From Planctomycetota bacterium (GTDB lineage: Bacteria; Planctomycetota; PLA2): 64,000 nucleotides of DNA. The stretch spans positions 1 through 64,000 of the forward strand of contig JAJFFF010000008.1 of NCBI GenBank assembly GCA_021776785.1, written 5' to 3'. The translations under genes and the position numbers were made by a program. The notes under the pieces were generated by a model that was not told where the DNA came from, ran no database searches, and was given only the letters and a program-made list of their open reading frames with translations. Below are positions 34,506-42,719 of this stretch, in pieces. Within the stretch, counting starts at the first letter, position 1. Every line of letters starts with the position of its first letter.

Positions 34506-35630
34506 ATGGCAGACAGAGTCATATTGTGCGTCGGTACCAAGCGCGGTTTGTTCTTGCTTGAGTCAGGCAAGGGGCGCAAGCGGTGGAAGGTGACGGGGCC
34601 GCTGCTGAAGGGCTGGTCGGTCCCCTACGCGTTTGTCGATACTCGCGGCACGCCGCGCATCCATGTCGCCGCCTCGAGTATGACCTATGGCTGCACGACT
34701 CTCTCCTCCAGCATCAAGAAGCACAACTTCAAGCCGGCGAAACAAGCTCCCGCGTTTCCGAAACTGAATCCCAAGGCCGCGAAGTTCGCGAAGCAATACG
34801 GGATCGACGCGTCGCCGCTCATCTGGTCGCTTGCGGCCGGGCCGGAACGCAAGAAAAAGGTCCTGTACGCAGGCACGGCCCCCGCCGGGCTGTTTCGGAG
34901 CGAAGACAGCGGGCAAACATGGGAGCCCGTCGCCGGCATCAACAACCACAAGACGCGCAAGGATTGGTCACCGGGTGCGGGCGGTCAATGCCTGCATAGC
35001 ATTCAAATGGATCCGCATGATCCCTCTCGCATGTACGTCGCGATTTCGGCGGCGGGCGCTTTTCGCAGTGACGATGGCGGATCCAGTTGGAAGACGATCA
35101 ACTCGTGCGTGGCGGACTACGTCGGCGCACCGAAAGAGTCCGCGGTCGGGACGTGAGTTCACAAACTCCTCGTACATCCGGCGGCGCCGGGTGTTCTCTT
35201 CCAGCAAAACCACGTCGGTGTTTACCAGTCGTCGGACCACGGCGACACGTGGCAGCGCATCGACAAGGGCCTTCCCTACGACTTTGGGTTCGGCCTCGCC
35301 CTAAACGCGCACGACCCGCACGCGTGCTACGTCATTCCGCTTGAGCCGCAGCAGTACAACTTCCGCGCAACGGACGGTGCACTGCGCGTGTACCGTTCCA
35401 CCAAAAACGGCAGCTGGAAGAAACTCTCGAAGGGTCTACCGAGCAAAGACGCCTACGTCAGCGTGCTGCGCCAAGCGATGGGATCTGATCTGCTCAAACC
35501 TTGCGGCGTGTACTTCGGAACGCAGGGCGGGCATGTGTTCGCGAGCGCGGACGAAGGCGCGAGCTGGGATGCGATCGCTGCGTACCTCCCGCCCGTGTAT
35601 TCGGTCACAGCGGCGGTCGTCTCGTCATGA
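34506..35630 (+). CDS. BNR/sialidase-like beta-propeller protein, selenoprotein candidate
   Basis: A 374-residue protein if TGA 35154-35156 is selenocysteine (U217). Asp-box (BNR) repeats run through both halves (SEDSGQTWEP, SDDGGSSWKT, SSDHGDTWQR, SADEGASWDA), as in exo-alpha-sialidase-annotated WD40/YVTN-like proteins. The TGA falls in ESAVGT-U-VHKLLVHPAAPG, where I recall GQCVHKL in homologues. An internal sister blade reads GGQCLHSIQMDP, with Cys162 at the equivalent position. An 8-bp hairpin follows. The frame then stays open for 157 codons and overlaps moaD by ATGA. ATG 34506 follows AGGGAG. The enzyme activity is unknown. A nonsense mutation is the alternative reading. Confidence 0.72.
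35174..35194 (+). promoter_or_regulatory. Predicted SECIS hairpin for U217
   Basis: Stem ACATCCGG / CCGGGTGT (eight pairs, one G-U) with loop CGGCG. The loop begins 25 nt after the TGA and its second base is G. Confidence 0.65.
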
Positions 35631-35911
35631 GCCAAGCGCCGCTCGTCGACCTACGGCTCCCTTCCATGTTGAAGGTAGCCGTGGGTCGCGATCACCTCCA
35701 AGTGCGCGGCCACACACTGAGCGAAGCCCTTGAGGCGGCGTTCGTCGAAGTCCATCAGCTCCGCTACCACCTCACGCTGGACTCGGGAGACCTCCGGCCG
35801 CACGTCCTGTGCATCGTCAATGGCGACGCTGTCAAACGCGACGGCCTCGCCGCGGTTCAGCTAAGCGAGGGCGACGAAATTCTGATCCACCAAGCGATCT
35901 CGGGCGGATAG
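35627..35911 (+). CDS. MoaD/ThiS-family ubiquitin-like sulfur carrier
   Basis: A 94-residue beta-grasp protein ending in the diagnostic Gly-Gly (HQAISGG), whose C-terminus becomes a thiocarboxylate or adenylate in sulfur transfer. VDLRLPSMLKVAV and LSEGDEILIHQAISGG fit the family. Its ATG overlaps the stop of the BNR gene (ATGA), so translation is probably coupled. MoaD-like genes next to BNR/sialidase-like genes are something I have seen elsewhere. No other molybdopterin or thiamine genes are nearby, so the sulfur acceptor is unknown. Confidence 0.82.
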   Translation: MSQAPLVDLRLPSMLKVAVGRDHLQVRGHTLSEALEAAFVEVHQLRYHLTLDSGDLRPHVLCIVNGDAVKRDGLAAVQLSEGDEILIHQAISGG

Positions 35912-35920
35912 TAGTCGGCG

Positions 35921-37243
35921 CTACTTTTTGGTCTTGAGCGGTTCCTGCGTGAGATCGAGGAACGCTTGAAGACCCTGCTTGTCGGCAGCTTTGCGCGCGG
36001 TTTGCAGATCCTTGTAGCCCTGCAGCTCTTTGGCGGAGACGCGATCGCCGGGTTTGTTCGATCGATGCAGCATGTGCGCCGCCAAGACGTCGTAGCCGCG
36101 GCCCGCGTAGCCCTTCGTCATCGCCTTGAGTCCACCGGCAAACGACTTCTTGTTGCCCTTGCGCATCGCCTTCATGCCCTGCTCGACCCATTTCGTGTGC
36201 TTCTTGATCAAGCCCTGCATCGGTTTGATCGCCGCCTCCCACTCGGGCAAGCCGCCAAACGCCGCCTGCGCCTGCTGGAGGTGGCGGCACCAAGGGCCGT
36301 AAGACGTTGTGTCCGCGCCCACAAGTGCGGCCGCGTTGCTCTGCGCAACCGCTACGACCGCGTCCATCGCCTGCGCGCCGAGCGCCCGCGCTCGAACCGA
36401 CGCTTGCGCCACCATCACGATGTCGGGTTTTTCAACAGCCAGCTCGCTCTTGACCAACGCAAGGCCGTCGGCCGCGGTTTTCATCGAGACGAGGTCGCAC
36501 CACGCCAACATGCGCTGCACGTGATACGGAAGTGGCCAGTGCCCGGTCTTCTCATTGAGACCATCGACCGCCCACACTTTGACGTTTTTGTAGCCGGCGG
36601 AGCGATACACGTTGTCCGTCATAAACGCGCACTCAACCGTCACGACCGCATCGGCGCGACCGTGCAAAATGCCGATCGCCACTTTGTCCCGCGCGCCTTT
36701 CGTCGTCTTCGCTTTGAAGAAATTCCCCGCGTGCGCGACGATGCCGTCGATCATCTCGGGACGCTCGCCGGCAAAGTAGTAGCAAAAGAACGCGCCCTGA
36801 CTGTGGCCGTACAGATACACGTTCCGAACTGGATACGTCTTGCGAAACAGCTTGATGAGCCCCGCAATCTCGTCGCGGTCTTTCTTGTCCTGCACAAAAC
36901 CGCGTGACGAGTCCTCACTCTCGGGCGAAACGACAATGTCGCCCTTGCGAAAGTGACCGGCATGCACGCCGTAGTTGAAAAACCCCCACTTAAAACTCAT
37001 GCCCGTGCCGTGCAACAAGAAGATGAGATCGGGCGCCGCGCTCTTGTCGATCGTTGCGGGCAGGCGATACCAGTACGGACGCTTGTTCTTGGACACGCCC
37101 TCGTAGCTCTTGCCGAGCGCGAGCTCGGTGGACGGGTTCGCTTTGGGAAACTCAAGACCCTGCGCGAACACGGACGCCGAAATCAAAAACACAGCGCCAA
37201 CGCCCGTCACCGCCGTGATCCACTTTGCCTGCGCTTTCATCAT
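35921..37243 (-). CDS. Secreted alpha/beta hydrolase (esterase/depolymerase-like)
   Basis: A 440-residue protein with a signal peptide (AVTGVGAVFLISASVFAQG). Oxyanion region LIFLLHGTG at 73-81, nucleophile Ser148 in YLYGHSQGAF, a likely acid in ILHGRADAVV and His in TGHWPLPYHV. It resembles PHB-depolymerase/LpqC-like hydrolases. The C-terminal third is Ala/Lys-rich helices of unknown role. GGAGGAGACC precedes the ATG. Confidence 0.75.
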   Translation of the reverse strand: MMKAQAKWITAVTGVGAVFLISASVFAQGLEFPKANPSTELALGKSYEGVSKNKRPYWYRLPATIDKSAAPDLIFLLHGTGMSFKWGFFNYGVHAGHFRKGDIVVSPESEDSSRGFVQDKKDRDEIAGLIKLFRKTYPVRNVYLYGHSQGAFFCYYFAGERPEMIDGIVAHAGNFFKAKTTKGARDKVAIGILHGRADAVVTVECAFMTDNVYRSAGYKNVKVWAVDGLNEKTGHWPLPYHVQRMLAWCDLVSMKTAADGLALVKSELAVEKPDIVMVAQASVRARALGAQAMDAVVAVAQSNAAALVGADTTSYGPWCRHLQQAQAAFGGLPEWEAAIKPMQGLIKKHTKWVEQGMKAMRKGNKKSFAGGLKAMTKGYAGRGYDVLAAHMLHRSNKPGDRVSAKELQGYKDLQTARKAADKQGLQAFLDLTQEPLKTKK

Positions 37244-37364
37244 GGTCTCCTCCGCTGAAGTGATCTTAACGCGCCGCCTTCACAAGCGCGCCAACGCCAC
37301 GCCGTTGTGCTCGCCGCCGCGGCGCCGGTATCGAGTATCCTTCGAACAGAAACGGAGGCGAGAC

Positions 37365-37988
37365 ATGAAAGTTCGTGGGATTCCGATTCATACGGCGGAG
37401 TTCTTTTCTGCTCTGGCACCCGGTGCCCTGCTCACGATTTTGTTCTGGCCTAGAGTCGGCGGCTCAAGCGCCTATCTACGCCTCGACGGTTTGGCGAGCA
37501 TCAAGATGAATGTCGCATCGGGGTTGGGATTTTTGATGTGCGCGTACGTGACCGGCCATGTCCTCACCGCGTGTGCAAGCGTCACGGACTGGGCCTACGA
37601 TCGCTGGTACAAGGGGACGTCCCGCGAGCTCTCAACAAAGTGGAAGGAGATGGCGCTAGAACGGAGAGCGTCGCTGGACCCCAAGAAAGTGACCTACACG
37701 GAGGATTTCGGGATCCTCTCTTGGTGCTCGGCATTCCTTGCCGCGAACGGCGGCGAGCCCTATGCCGAGGCCGTCGCGTTGGAGGGCTCGGCGAAGTTCT
37801 TCAGGTCGTTGGCGATCGCCTTCTTCGTAATCTTTGGGTTTGACGCGTACATGCAGGAACTCACGCATGTCCTGTTCAGCGCTGGCCTGACGGCGATTTG
37901 CCTTTGGCGCTCGTTTCAGCTGCGCGCGAAGTACACGAGGCGCGTGTATGAACACTTCGTCGTCGGATCCATACGTCAAACGACCTGA
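37365..37988 (+). CDS. Integral membrane protein of unknown function
   Basis: A 207-residue protein with four likely membrane segments (EFFSALAPGALLTILFW; SGLGFLMCAYVTGHVL; FFRSLAIAFFVIFGFDAY; LFSAGLTAICLW). Between the second and third lies a cytosolic loop with conserved-looking charged residues. I do not recognise a family. The start at 37365 is supported by GGAGG seven bases upstream; the open frame extends upstream without coding character. Confidence 0.7.
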   Translation: MKVRGIPIHTAEFFSALAPGALLTILFWPRVGGSSAYLRLDGLASIKMNVASGLGFLMCAYVTGHVLTACASVTDWAYDRWYKGTSRELSTKWKEMALERRASLDPKKVTYTEDFGILSWCSAFLAANGGEPYAEAVALEGSAKFFRSLAIAFFVIFGFDAYMQELTHVLFSAGLTAICLWRSFQLRAKYTRRVYEHFVVGSIRQTT

Positions 37989-37998
37989 GCCACACACC

Positions 37999-39153
37999 CT
38001 ACTTGGCCGCGCGTTTGCGTATCGTGGCGATGTCGTGCGCGATCCGCTCCGGCGGATCTCCTCTGGGGAAACTCGACAGGTCGGTGACCGGGAACGGCTC
38101 CGCGCCGTTTTGGATCGTGAGGATGGCCCAAGTGGCCACGCCATGCACGCGCGTGTTCCAGGGGAAGGCCCGGGCCGCGCTGATTCGCGGGGACTGTTTA
38201 AGCAGCGTCGTGTCGTCGAGCAGCGGCATGAGCACGTCGAGCGCGGCCTTGTCGCCGAGCCGACCGAGCGCTTCGATAAGACGCACCTTCACGAGGAGAT
38301 CTTTCTCGACGCGAAGTGCAGCGATCAGCGGCGCCACGGCCCGCGCGTCATCGATCGCGCCCAGCGCCAACACCACCGGCGCCCGGTCCTGTTCGTCGCG
38401 CGCGAAATGCGCGAGCAGCGCCCGCGTAGCTTTCTTGTCTTGGAGCCCGGTGAGAACCTGAATCGCCGCGAGACGGAGCGCGCGGTTTTTTTGATTCAGC
38501 ATCCCCATCATCATCACGCGCGTTTCTTGGTTCGGGTTTCGCCCCAGCACGCGCGCCGCGAATCCGAGTGCGTGGCCGGGAAGCGCGGTGAAGTGTTTTC
38601 GGAGAAACGTGAGTGCGGCGGGTGTGTCCATGCGCTCAAGCGCAGCGGGCGCCAATTCGGCGACGTAGGGGTCACTGGTGTGCTCTAAGAGCAGGCGCGC
38701 GACGGGTTCGAAGCCGGCGGCATCTCCGAGCAAGCCGAGTCCTTTCGCCGCGTAGCCGCGAATCCCGCGACCGGAAGTGAGACCGGCGAGAAGAATCGGT
38801 TTACCGCGCGGATCGCCAAGCTTGCCCAGCGCGACATACGCGTGAATGCGCACCCCGTACTCTTCGCCCTGCGCCATCTGCGAAAGGACGGGAAAGATCC
38901 GCTTGTCCGAAAAGCTGGCGAGGACGCCTGCGGCATACCCGCGCATGTTGGAGTCGGAATCGGACTTCGCCAGAGCGAGGATGCGGTTGATCAGTTCCGG
39001 CTCCGTCCGACCCTCGGCGGCAAGAATCGCTTGGCGCCGAATCTGCCGGTTCGAATGCGAAAGGTCGGCGAGAAGCTCTTCCAACGATGCAGCATCGTCG
39101 CCCCAGAGCGGCACAACCAAAAACAGCAAGAGGGGCGCGACGAGCAGCTTCAT
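37999..39153 (-). CDS. Secreted HEAT-repeat protein
   Basis: A 384-residue protein with a signal peptide (LLVAPLLLFLVVPLWG). The rest is a solenoid of HEAT/PBS-type repeats with R-x-x-A-x-x-x-L-G spacing (GYAAGVLASFSDKRIFPVL, GYAAKGLGLLGD). A protein-binding scaffold in the envelope is the likely role. A TATGCT box lies six bases before the ATG. Confidence 0.8.
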   Translation of the reverse strand: MKLLVAPLLLFLVVPLWGDDAASLEELLADLSHSNRQIRRQAILAAEGRTEPELINRILALAKSDSDSNMRGYAAGVLASFSDKRIFPVLSQMAQGEEYGVRIHAYVALGKLGDPRGKPILLAGLTSGRGIRGYAAKGLGLLGDAAGFEPVARLLLEHTSDPYVAELAPAALERMDTPAALTFLRKHFTALPGHALGFAARVLGRNPNQETRVMMMGMLNQKNRALRLAAIQVLTGLQDKKATRALLAHFARDEQDRAPVVLALGAIDDARAVAPLIAALRVEKDLLVKVRLIEALGRLGDKAALDVLMPLLDDTTLLKQSPRISAARAFPWNTRVHGVATWAILTIQNGAEPFPVTDLSSFPRGDPPERIAHDIATIRKRAAK

Positions 39154-39159
39154 GAAGTC

Positions 39160-39165
39160 AGCATA
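39160..39165 (-). promoter_or_regulatory. -10-like TATGCT box, leaderless start
   Basis: On the minus strand TATGCT lies six bases before ATG 39153, with no Shine-Dalgarno sequence. Confidence 0.4.
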
Positions 39166-39516
39166 GGGACGACCACCGCGAGCGCTGTATCGACCCGGTA
39201 ACGGACCCGTTCCTCAAGGCTCCTCCCCCCTAGCGGGGACCGCGAGTCGACGCGAAAGCCCCAAGATTACAGCGTTTTGCTTTCCGGCCGACGCCGCTCA
39301 AACGACAAGCAAGCACACAGCCAGAATAAAAATGCCGCCCAAAGCGATGCGGCAACCGACATTCCAAAACATCCCAAAAAAAAGTTCCCCGCCTCCGTTG
39401 GGCACGCGCCGCCCGCGGCACCAAGCCCTCCAGTGGGGCGCCTCCCGCCACCTACAATCGATTGGGAGGCATGGAGCAGCAAAATTAGGTCAAACAACTC
39501 ACGAGGAGGAGTGCGA
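39166..39516. other. Intergenic region, no supported gene
   Basis: 350 bp between divergent genes. A TACAAT box at 39452-39457 and the AGGAGGA site before 39517 belong to the next gene. A 24-codon hydrophobic frame on the minus strand was considered and not accepted. Confidence 0.45.
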
Positions 39517-40020
39517 ATGTGGGACTGGAAACTAGCCGTAGCGGTACTGTCAACGGCGGTGGCCGCGACCTCGCTTCTGTACAAGTTTTTTCCGCGCAAG
39601 ATCGACCAACTCAAGTCGGATCTCGAACTGCTCAAGCTCGCAAAGGAGACCGGCGCGCTCCACGCGCCCATTCAGCAGCGAGTGGATGCGCAGCTCCTTG
39701 AGATCTACATCCCCGACCAAACGCGGTATTGGAACGTGTGGACCGCCAACGTCTTTTTCTTTGGTTTCCTAGCCGGTGGCTTCTTCGCTGTGGTGGGCGG
39801 CCTCATTGCTCTGGTCGCTCGGTTCGCGTTTCATGCGTCCGATAAGACGTCCAGCCTGATCTTTTTGTCGTCTTTTCTCCTGGGCGCGCTGATCGGCGTC
39901 GCCGGAGGAACGAAGGAAGCGGAGAAGGAGATGAAGGACGCGAAAGCTGCGCTGACCGCCGAACGGAAGCGAGTGGCGAACAGCGCCGCGAAAGAGAAAG
40001 CCGCGGCCGGAGAAACCTAA
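39517..40020 (+). CDS. Small membrane protein with coiled-coil ends
   Basis: A 167-residue protein. TM1 at about 6-20 is followed by a charged helical segment (FFPRKIDQLKSDLELLKLAKETG). Two further hydrophobic segments come next (NVFFFGFLAGGFFAVVGGLIALVA; SSLIFLSSFLLGALIGVAGG). A Lys/Ala/Glu-rich coiled tail ends the protein. No family recognised. AGGAGGA lies seven bases before the ATG, unlike many leaderless neighbours. Confidence 0.7.
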   Translation: MWDWKLAVAVLSTAVAATSLLYKFFPRKIDQLKSDLELLKLAKETGALHAPIQQRVDAQLLEIYIPDQTRYWNVWTANVFFFGFLAGGFFAVVGGLIALVARFAFHASDKTSSLIFLSSFLLGALIGVAGGTKEAEKEMKDAKAALTAERKRVANSAAKEKAAAGET

Positions 40021-40077
40021 GCTCGACCTATCACGCTAAATCGTTCGCTCGGTTGGGAAGCGCTCGTCGTTGCTCGT

Positions 40078-41244
40078 CTACCGGGGGATGGATGCGCGCG
40101 CGGCCGCATCGACGCGCCGTGTTTTGGTTGGCGGCGATTCGCGCAACACGTTGGTGAGGCATCGCACTGCGCCACCCTGCTGGATCACGTGCTCCACGCG
40201 GATGGGATGGGTGCGTATGCCGCGCGCGCGCCACGCCGCTTCCGCTTGCTCGTCCAGAAGTGGGATCTTGTAGCGTGGAATGTACGCGTGCAGACCATCG
40301 GCCTGCCGTTCGATCACGGCGTTGTTCCAGGTCAAAACCGTGTCCCCATCGTCGTTGTGCAAGATCGGAATCCGGTGTACACGAAATCCCGCTTCGACCA
40401 GATCCAGCCGGACGCGTTCATACGTCGCCACCATCGCCCGTTGGGTGCGGCGTGCGAACGAACCCAACGCACGGACCTCGCCATCGCGAAGGCCTAGCGA
40501 TTCGCGCGCCGCAAAGTACTCGGCGGTCAACCGCGGATCCCCGAGCAAGACTTCACGGTCGTTCCAAAGCGACAGATACATGTCGATGTGCTCATGCGGG
40601 AGATCATCTTCGTCACCGATCATGATCACGCGGCGCCCGACCAGTTGACTGAGTTCCTGCAAGATCGCACCGGGTTCGGCGGCGAGACGATAGGCGTTGC
40701 GCCACACCGTTCCCGCGCCGACGAGCGCCACCTTCGTGCCTATCAGCAAGTCGCCGCCTTCAAGGTCGAGACGCGTCCGTTCCACTTTGAGCGTCGGCAT
40801 GAGACGCGCTAAGGCCACGGGTACTTGCAGGTCGCCCTGTCGATCCGCGTCCACAAATTCGGGCGTGGGCACGATCACCCGCGCCCCGTCGTGTCGCTGC
40901 AAAAAGACGTAGCGATCGCGGGCCCACCCGCTCACGCCGCCGGAACCGACCAGGAATCGGAAGCCGCGGACCGGCCCCATTCCGTCAACGAGCGACTTGA
41001 ACTTGTCCGCGTCGTAGGGCTGCGCCAATACGACGCAAAAAGACGCATCGGCAGGGACGGCCAAAAGCAGATCCGCAAACGTCTCCCGCACAAACTCGCG
41101 CATGCCCGGATCGAAGTGCACGACCCATTCGCGCACCCGTCCCACGCCGTCCGGGAGGACGGCCGCGCCTTCGGTGCCGGTTCCCGCGCCGACCGTGAGG
41201 ATCACGCAGAGGAGCGGAAGAAGAATTCGTGATGTGGCGAACAA
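40078..41244 (-). CDS. Secreted agmatine-deiminase-like (PAD family) protein
   Basis: Guanidino-group-modifying fold. Motifs present are WARDRYVF (the W-x-R-D substrate site), LEGGDLLIG (the E-G-G-D/N loop), HEHIDMYL (catalytic His and Asp) and the catalytic cysteine in GGAVRCLTNVL near the C-terminus. The order matches agmatine deiminase/peptidylarginine deiminases. The longest frame begins at 41304, inside the terminator hairpin of the upstream small gene. I therefore prefer TTG 41244, which directly precedes a signal peptide (LFATSRILLPLLCVILTVGAG). The substrate is unknown. Confidence 0.72.
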   Translation of the reverse strand: MFATSRILLPLLCVILTVGAGTGTEGAAVLPDGVGRVREWVVHFDPGMREFVRETFADLLLAVPADASFCVVLAQPYDADKFKSLVDGMGPVRGFRFLVGSGGVSGWARDRYVFLQRHDGARVIVPTPEFVDADRQGDLQVPVALARLMPTLKVERTRLDLEGGDLLIGTKVALVGAGTVWRNAYRLAAEPGAILQELSQLVGRRVIMIGDEDDLPHEHIDMYLSLWNDREVLLGDPRLTAEYFAARESLGLRDGEVRALGSFARRTQRAMVATYERVRLDLVEAGFRVHRIPILHNDDGDTVLTWNNAVIERQADGLHAYIPRYKIPLLDEQAEAAWRARGIRTHPIRVEHVIQQGGAVRCLTNVLRESPPTKTRRVDAAARASIPR

Positions 41245-41261
41245 ACGATCGTTGGAACCCG

Positions 41262-41302
41262 AAAGAAAGAAGGGCGGACCGAGAGTTGCACTCGACCCGC
41301 CC
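41262..41302 (-). terminator. Intrinsic terminator of the small basic-protein gene
   Basis: On the minus strand GGGCGG...CCGCCC extends inward to about 12 pairs (two G-U), with a 7-base loop. It is followed by TTCTTTCTTTC. It lies 19 bases after the stop at 41322. Confidence 0.75.
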
Positions 41303-41321
41303 ATTCCGACTTCGCGTCTGA

Positions 41322-41417
41322 CTACTTGGACGCGTTCTTGCGCTTTTTCGGCGCGGGCTTCGGATTCGCTGCTTTGGATTCAGCGCTCTTTTTTGCGGGT
41401 TTTCTCTTGGCAGTCAT
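41322..41417 (-). CDS. 31-residue Lys/Ala/Pro-rich basic protein
   Basis: A very short frame: 31 residues, starting MTAKRKPAKKSAESK and ending KKRKNASK, with about a third Lys/Arg. Three things support it: GGGGAG seven bases before the ATG, a stop followed directly by an intrinsic terminator, and the histone-H1-tail-like composition. Nucleic-acid binding is a guess from charge. The composition is unlike a random frame. Confidence 0.55.
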   Translation of the reverse strand: MTAKRKPAKKSAESKAANPKPAPKKRKNASK

Positions 41418-42070
41418 CGTAAGTCTCCCCGACCGGATCTCACGGCAACCAACCGTGACGCTGCCGGTCGAACGACGAAAGAAACATGCAAAGCCTGGAC
41501 CAACTTGCGGGCGCGTCGCCCGAAACGATCGGACGGCGGCAGGGGGGCCGATTCAGCACTTCGTCAACGGCAACCGACGTCGCGCCGCGCCGTGCCGCGC
41601 GGGGCGAAACGGTCCAGCGCCGTGGCGTTTTGCACCCGTCGCTAGCTTGCTCGTTGGCGTCGCTGGAATCTCTCCGGCGCACAACCAAAAAAAGAAGCCG
41701 GCTGCGATCAACCGGCTTCGCTACACGGGGCGCCTGAGTAGGGGAGGGTGGGAACTTGCGGTCCGTGAGCGGTTCTCGATCTTGCCGTTGCAAGATGTAG
41801 CGCGCGTGAGCTCCCCACAAAAAAGCAAACGACGATCCAATCGCAGGGGCGGCGGGGATCGCCTGTCGACCCACTTCTCGTTGGTAGCGGGTACGCAACG
41901 CGGTTCGGCGACGAGGCATTGTGCCCCGAGCGCGCCGCGCACGCTGCGACCCACCGCGGACGAAACCGGCTACGGCGGCCAGGTCCCTGTCATCTTCGAG
42001 TTCGGCACACCGGTTGCGATTGAGTTCTCCTAGGTCACTCCCACATGGAGAGTGCGAAAAGGAGGCTGTC
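41418..42070. other. Intergenic region holding an orphan terminator
   Basis: About 650 bp. The frames here are weak; a minus-strand frame (41721-41954) ends right at the terminator but has no recognisable features. The AAGGAGG site before 42071 belongs to the next gene. Confidence 0.4.
41687..41719 (-). terminator. Intrinsic terminator without an assigned gene
   Basis: Stem GAAGCCGG / CCGGCTTC with a 10-base loop, followed on the minus strand by seven Ts. It must end a transcript starting between it and about 42070, so a small RNA or unrecognised small gene is possible. Confidence 0.7.
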
Positions 42071-42571
42071 ATGCGTTTTATCTCTTATGTCGTTCCCGCC
42101 CTGTTGGTCGGATCCCTTGTGGTTTCCGGACAGGACCAAAAAGAAGATGTCGCCGACCAAATGGTCGCCAGCGTCGTGGTCGTGTCTTTTCACTCCCCCA
42201 CCAAGCCGGAGTGCAAAGCAATCGCCGCCACCGTGGCCAAGGTCCAGGCCAAGCAATCCGACAAGCCGGTCCTGTTTGTCCAGGCCGACGTGTCCGGCCC
42301 CGCGCAAAAGCGTCAAGCCACGATGCTCTTGAATGCGCTGGGAATTCACCGGGTTTGGCGCGCCCACAAAAACACGGTCGGCAAGTTCGTTGTCGTCAAT
42401 CTTGACGAGGGCGAGGTCGTCGGCACGTTTGACGCAAAGACCAAGGCCGAAGCCGTACTCAAAGTGATCGAAGACTGCTTCAAGAAAGACGTTGAAGAGG
42501 AAGAGATCGAAGAAGAGGACGGTGACGATGACGGCTGCGGTTGCGGTTGCGGCGAAGACGACGACGGGTAA
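42071..42571 (+). CDS. Secreted thioredoxin-fold-like protein with acidic Cys-Gly tail
   Basis: A 166-residue protein with a signal peptide (ISYVVPALLVGSLVVSG). The body follows a thioredoxin pattern: VVVVSFHSPTKPECKAI, KPVLFVQADVS, VGKFVVVNLDEGEVVG and AVLKVIEDCF. The CxxC pair is missing; only one Cys sits near the active-site position. The tail is a run of Glu/Asp followed by DGCGCGCGEDDDG, so three closely spaced cysteines in an acidic strip. Metal binding by the tail is inferred. AAGGAGG precedes the ATG. Confidence 0.7.
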   Translation: MRFISYVVPALLVGSLVVSGQDQKEDVADQMVASVVVVSFHSPTKPECKAIAATVAKVQAKQSDKPVLFVQADVSGPAQKRQATMLLNALGIHRVWRAHKNTVGKFVVVNLDEGEVVGTFDAKTKAEAVLKVIEDCFKKDVEEEEIEEEDGDDDGCGCGCGEDDDG

Positions 42572-42588
42572 CAAACCAAGAGTCTGGG

Positions 42589-42614
42589 CAGGGGCGTGCG
42601 AAGGCACGCCCCTG
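42589..42614 (+). terminator. Hairpin after the Cys-tail gene
   Basis: A perfect 11-bp stem, CAGGGGCGTGC / GCACGCCCCTG, with loop GAAG. Only a weak T stretch follows, so it is a likely but imperfect terminator. Confidence 0.6.
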
Positions 42615-42705
42615 CGATTTGATGGTGCGTCTTACGGCGATGGGCCAACCGCCCGGACCCGAACTCTCGGCCCTATCGATTTCACGACGGGACAAGTCCG
42701 CTCGC

Positions 42706-42711
42706 TACAAT
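42706..42711 (+). promoter_or_regulatory. -10-like TACAAT box
   Basis: TACAAT lies eight bases before ATG 42720, with no Shine-Dalgarno sequence. Confidence 0.45.
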
Positions 42712-42719
42712 TCGTCACC

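Noticed and set aside
39298-39372. 24-codon hydrophobic minus-strand frame (MFWNVGCRIALGGIFILAVC...)
   Set aside because: It looks like a single membrane segment, but the ribosome site is poor and two overlapping frames are equally hydrophobic.
41721-41954. 77-codon minus-strand frame ending at the orphan terminator
   Set aside because: Position is suggestive, but composition and lack of a ribosome site do not support a gene.
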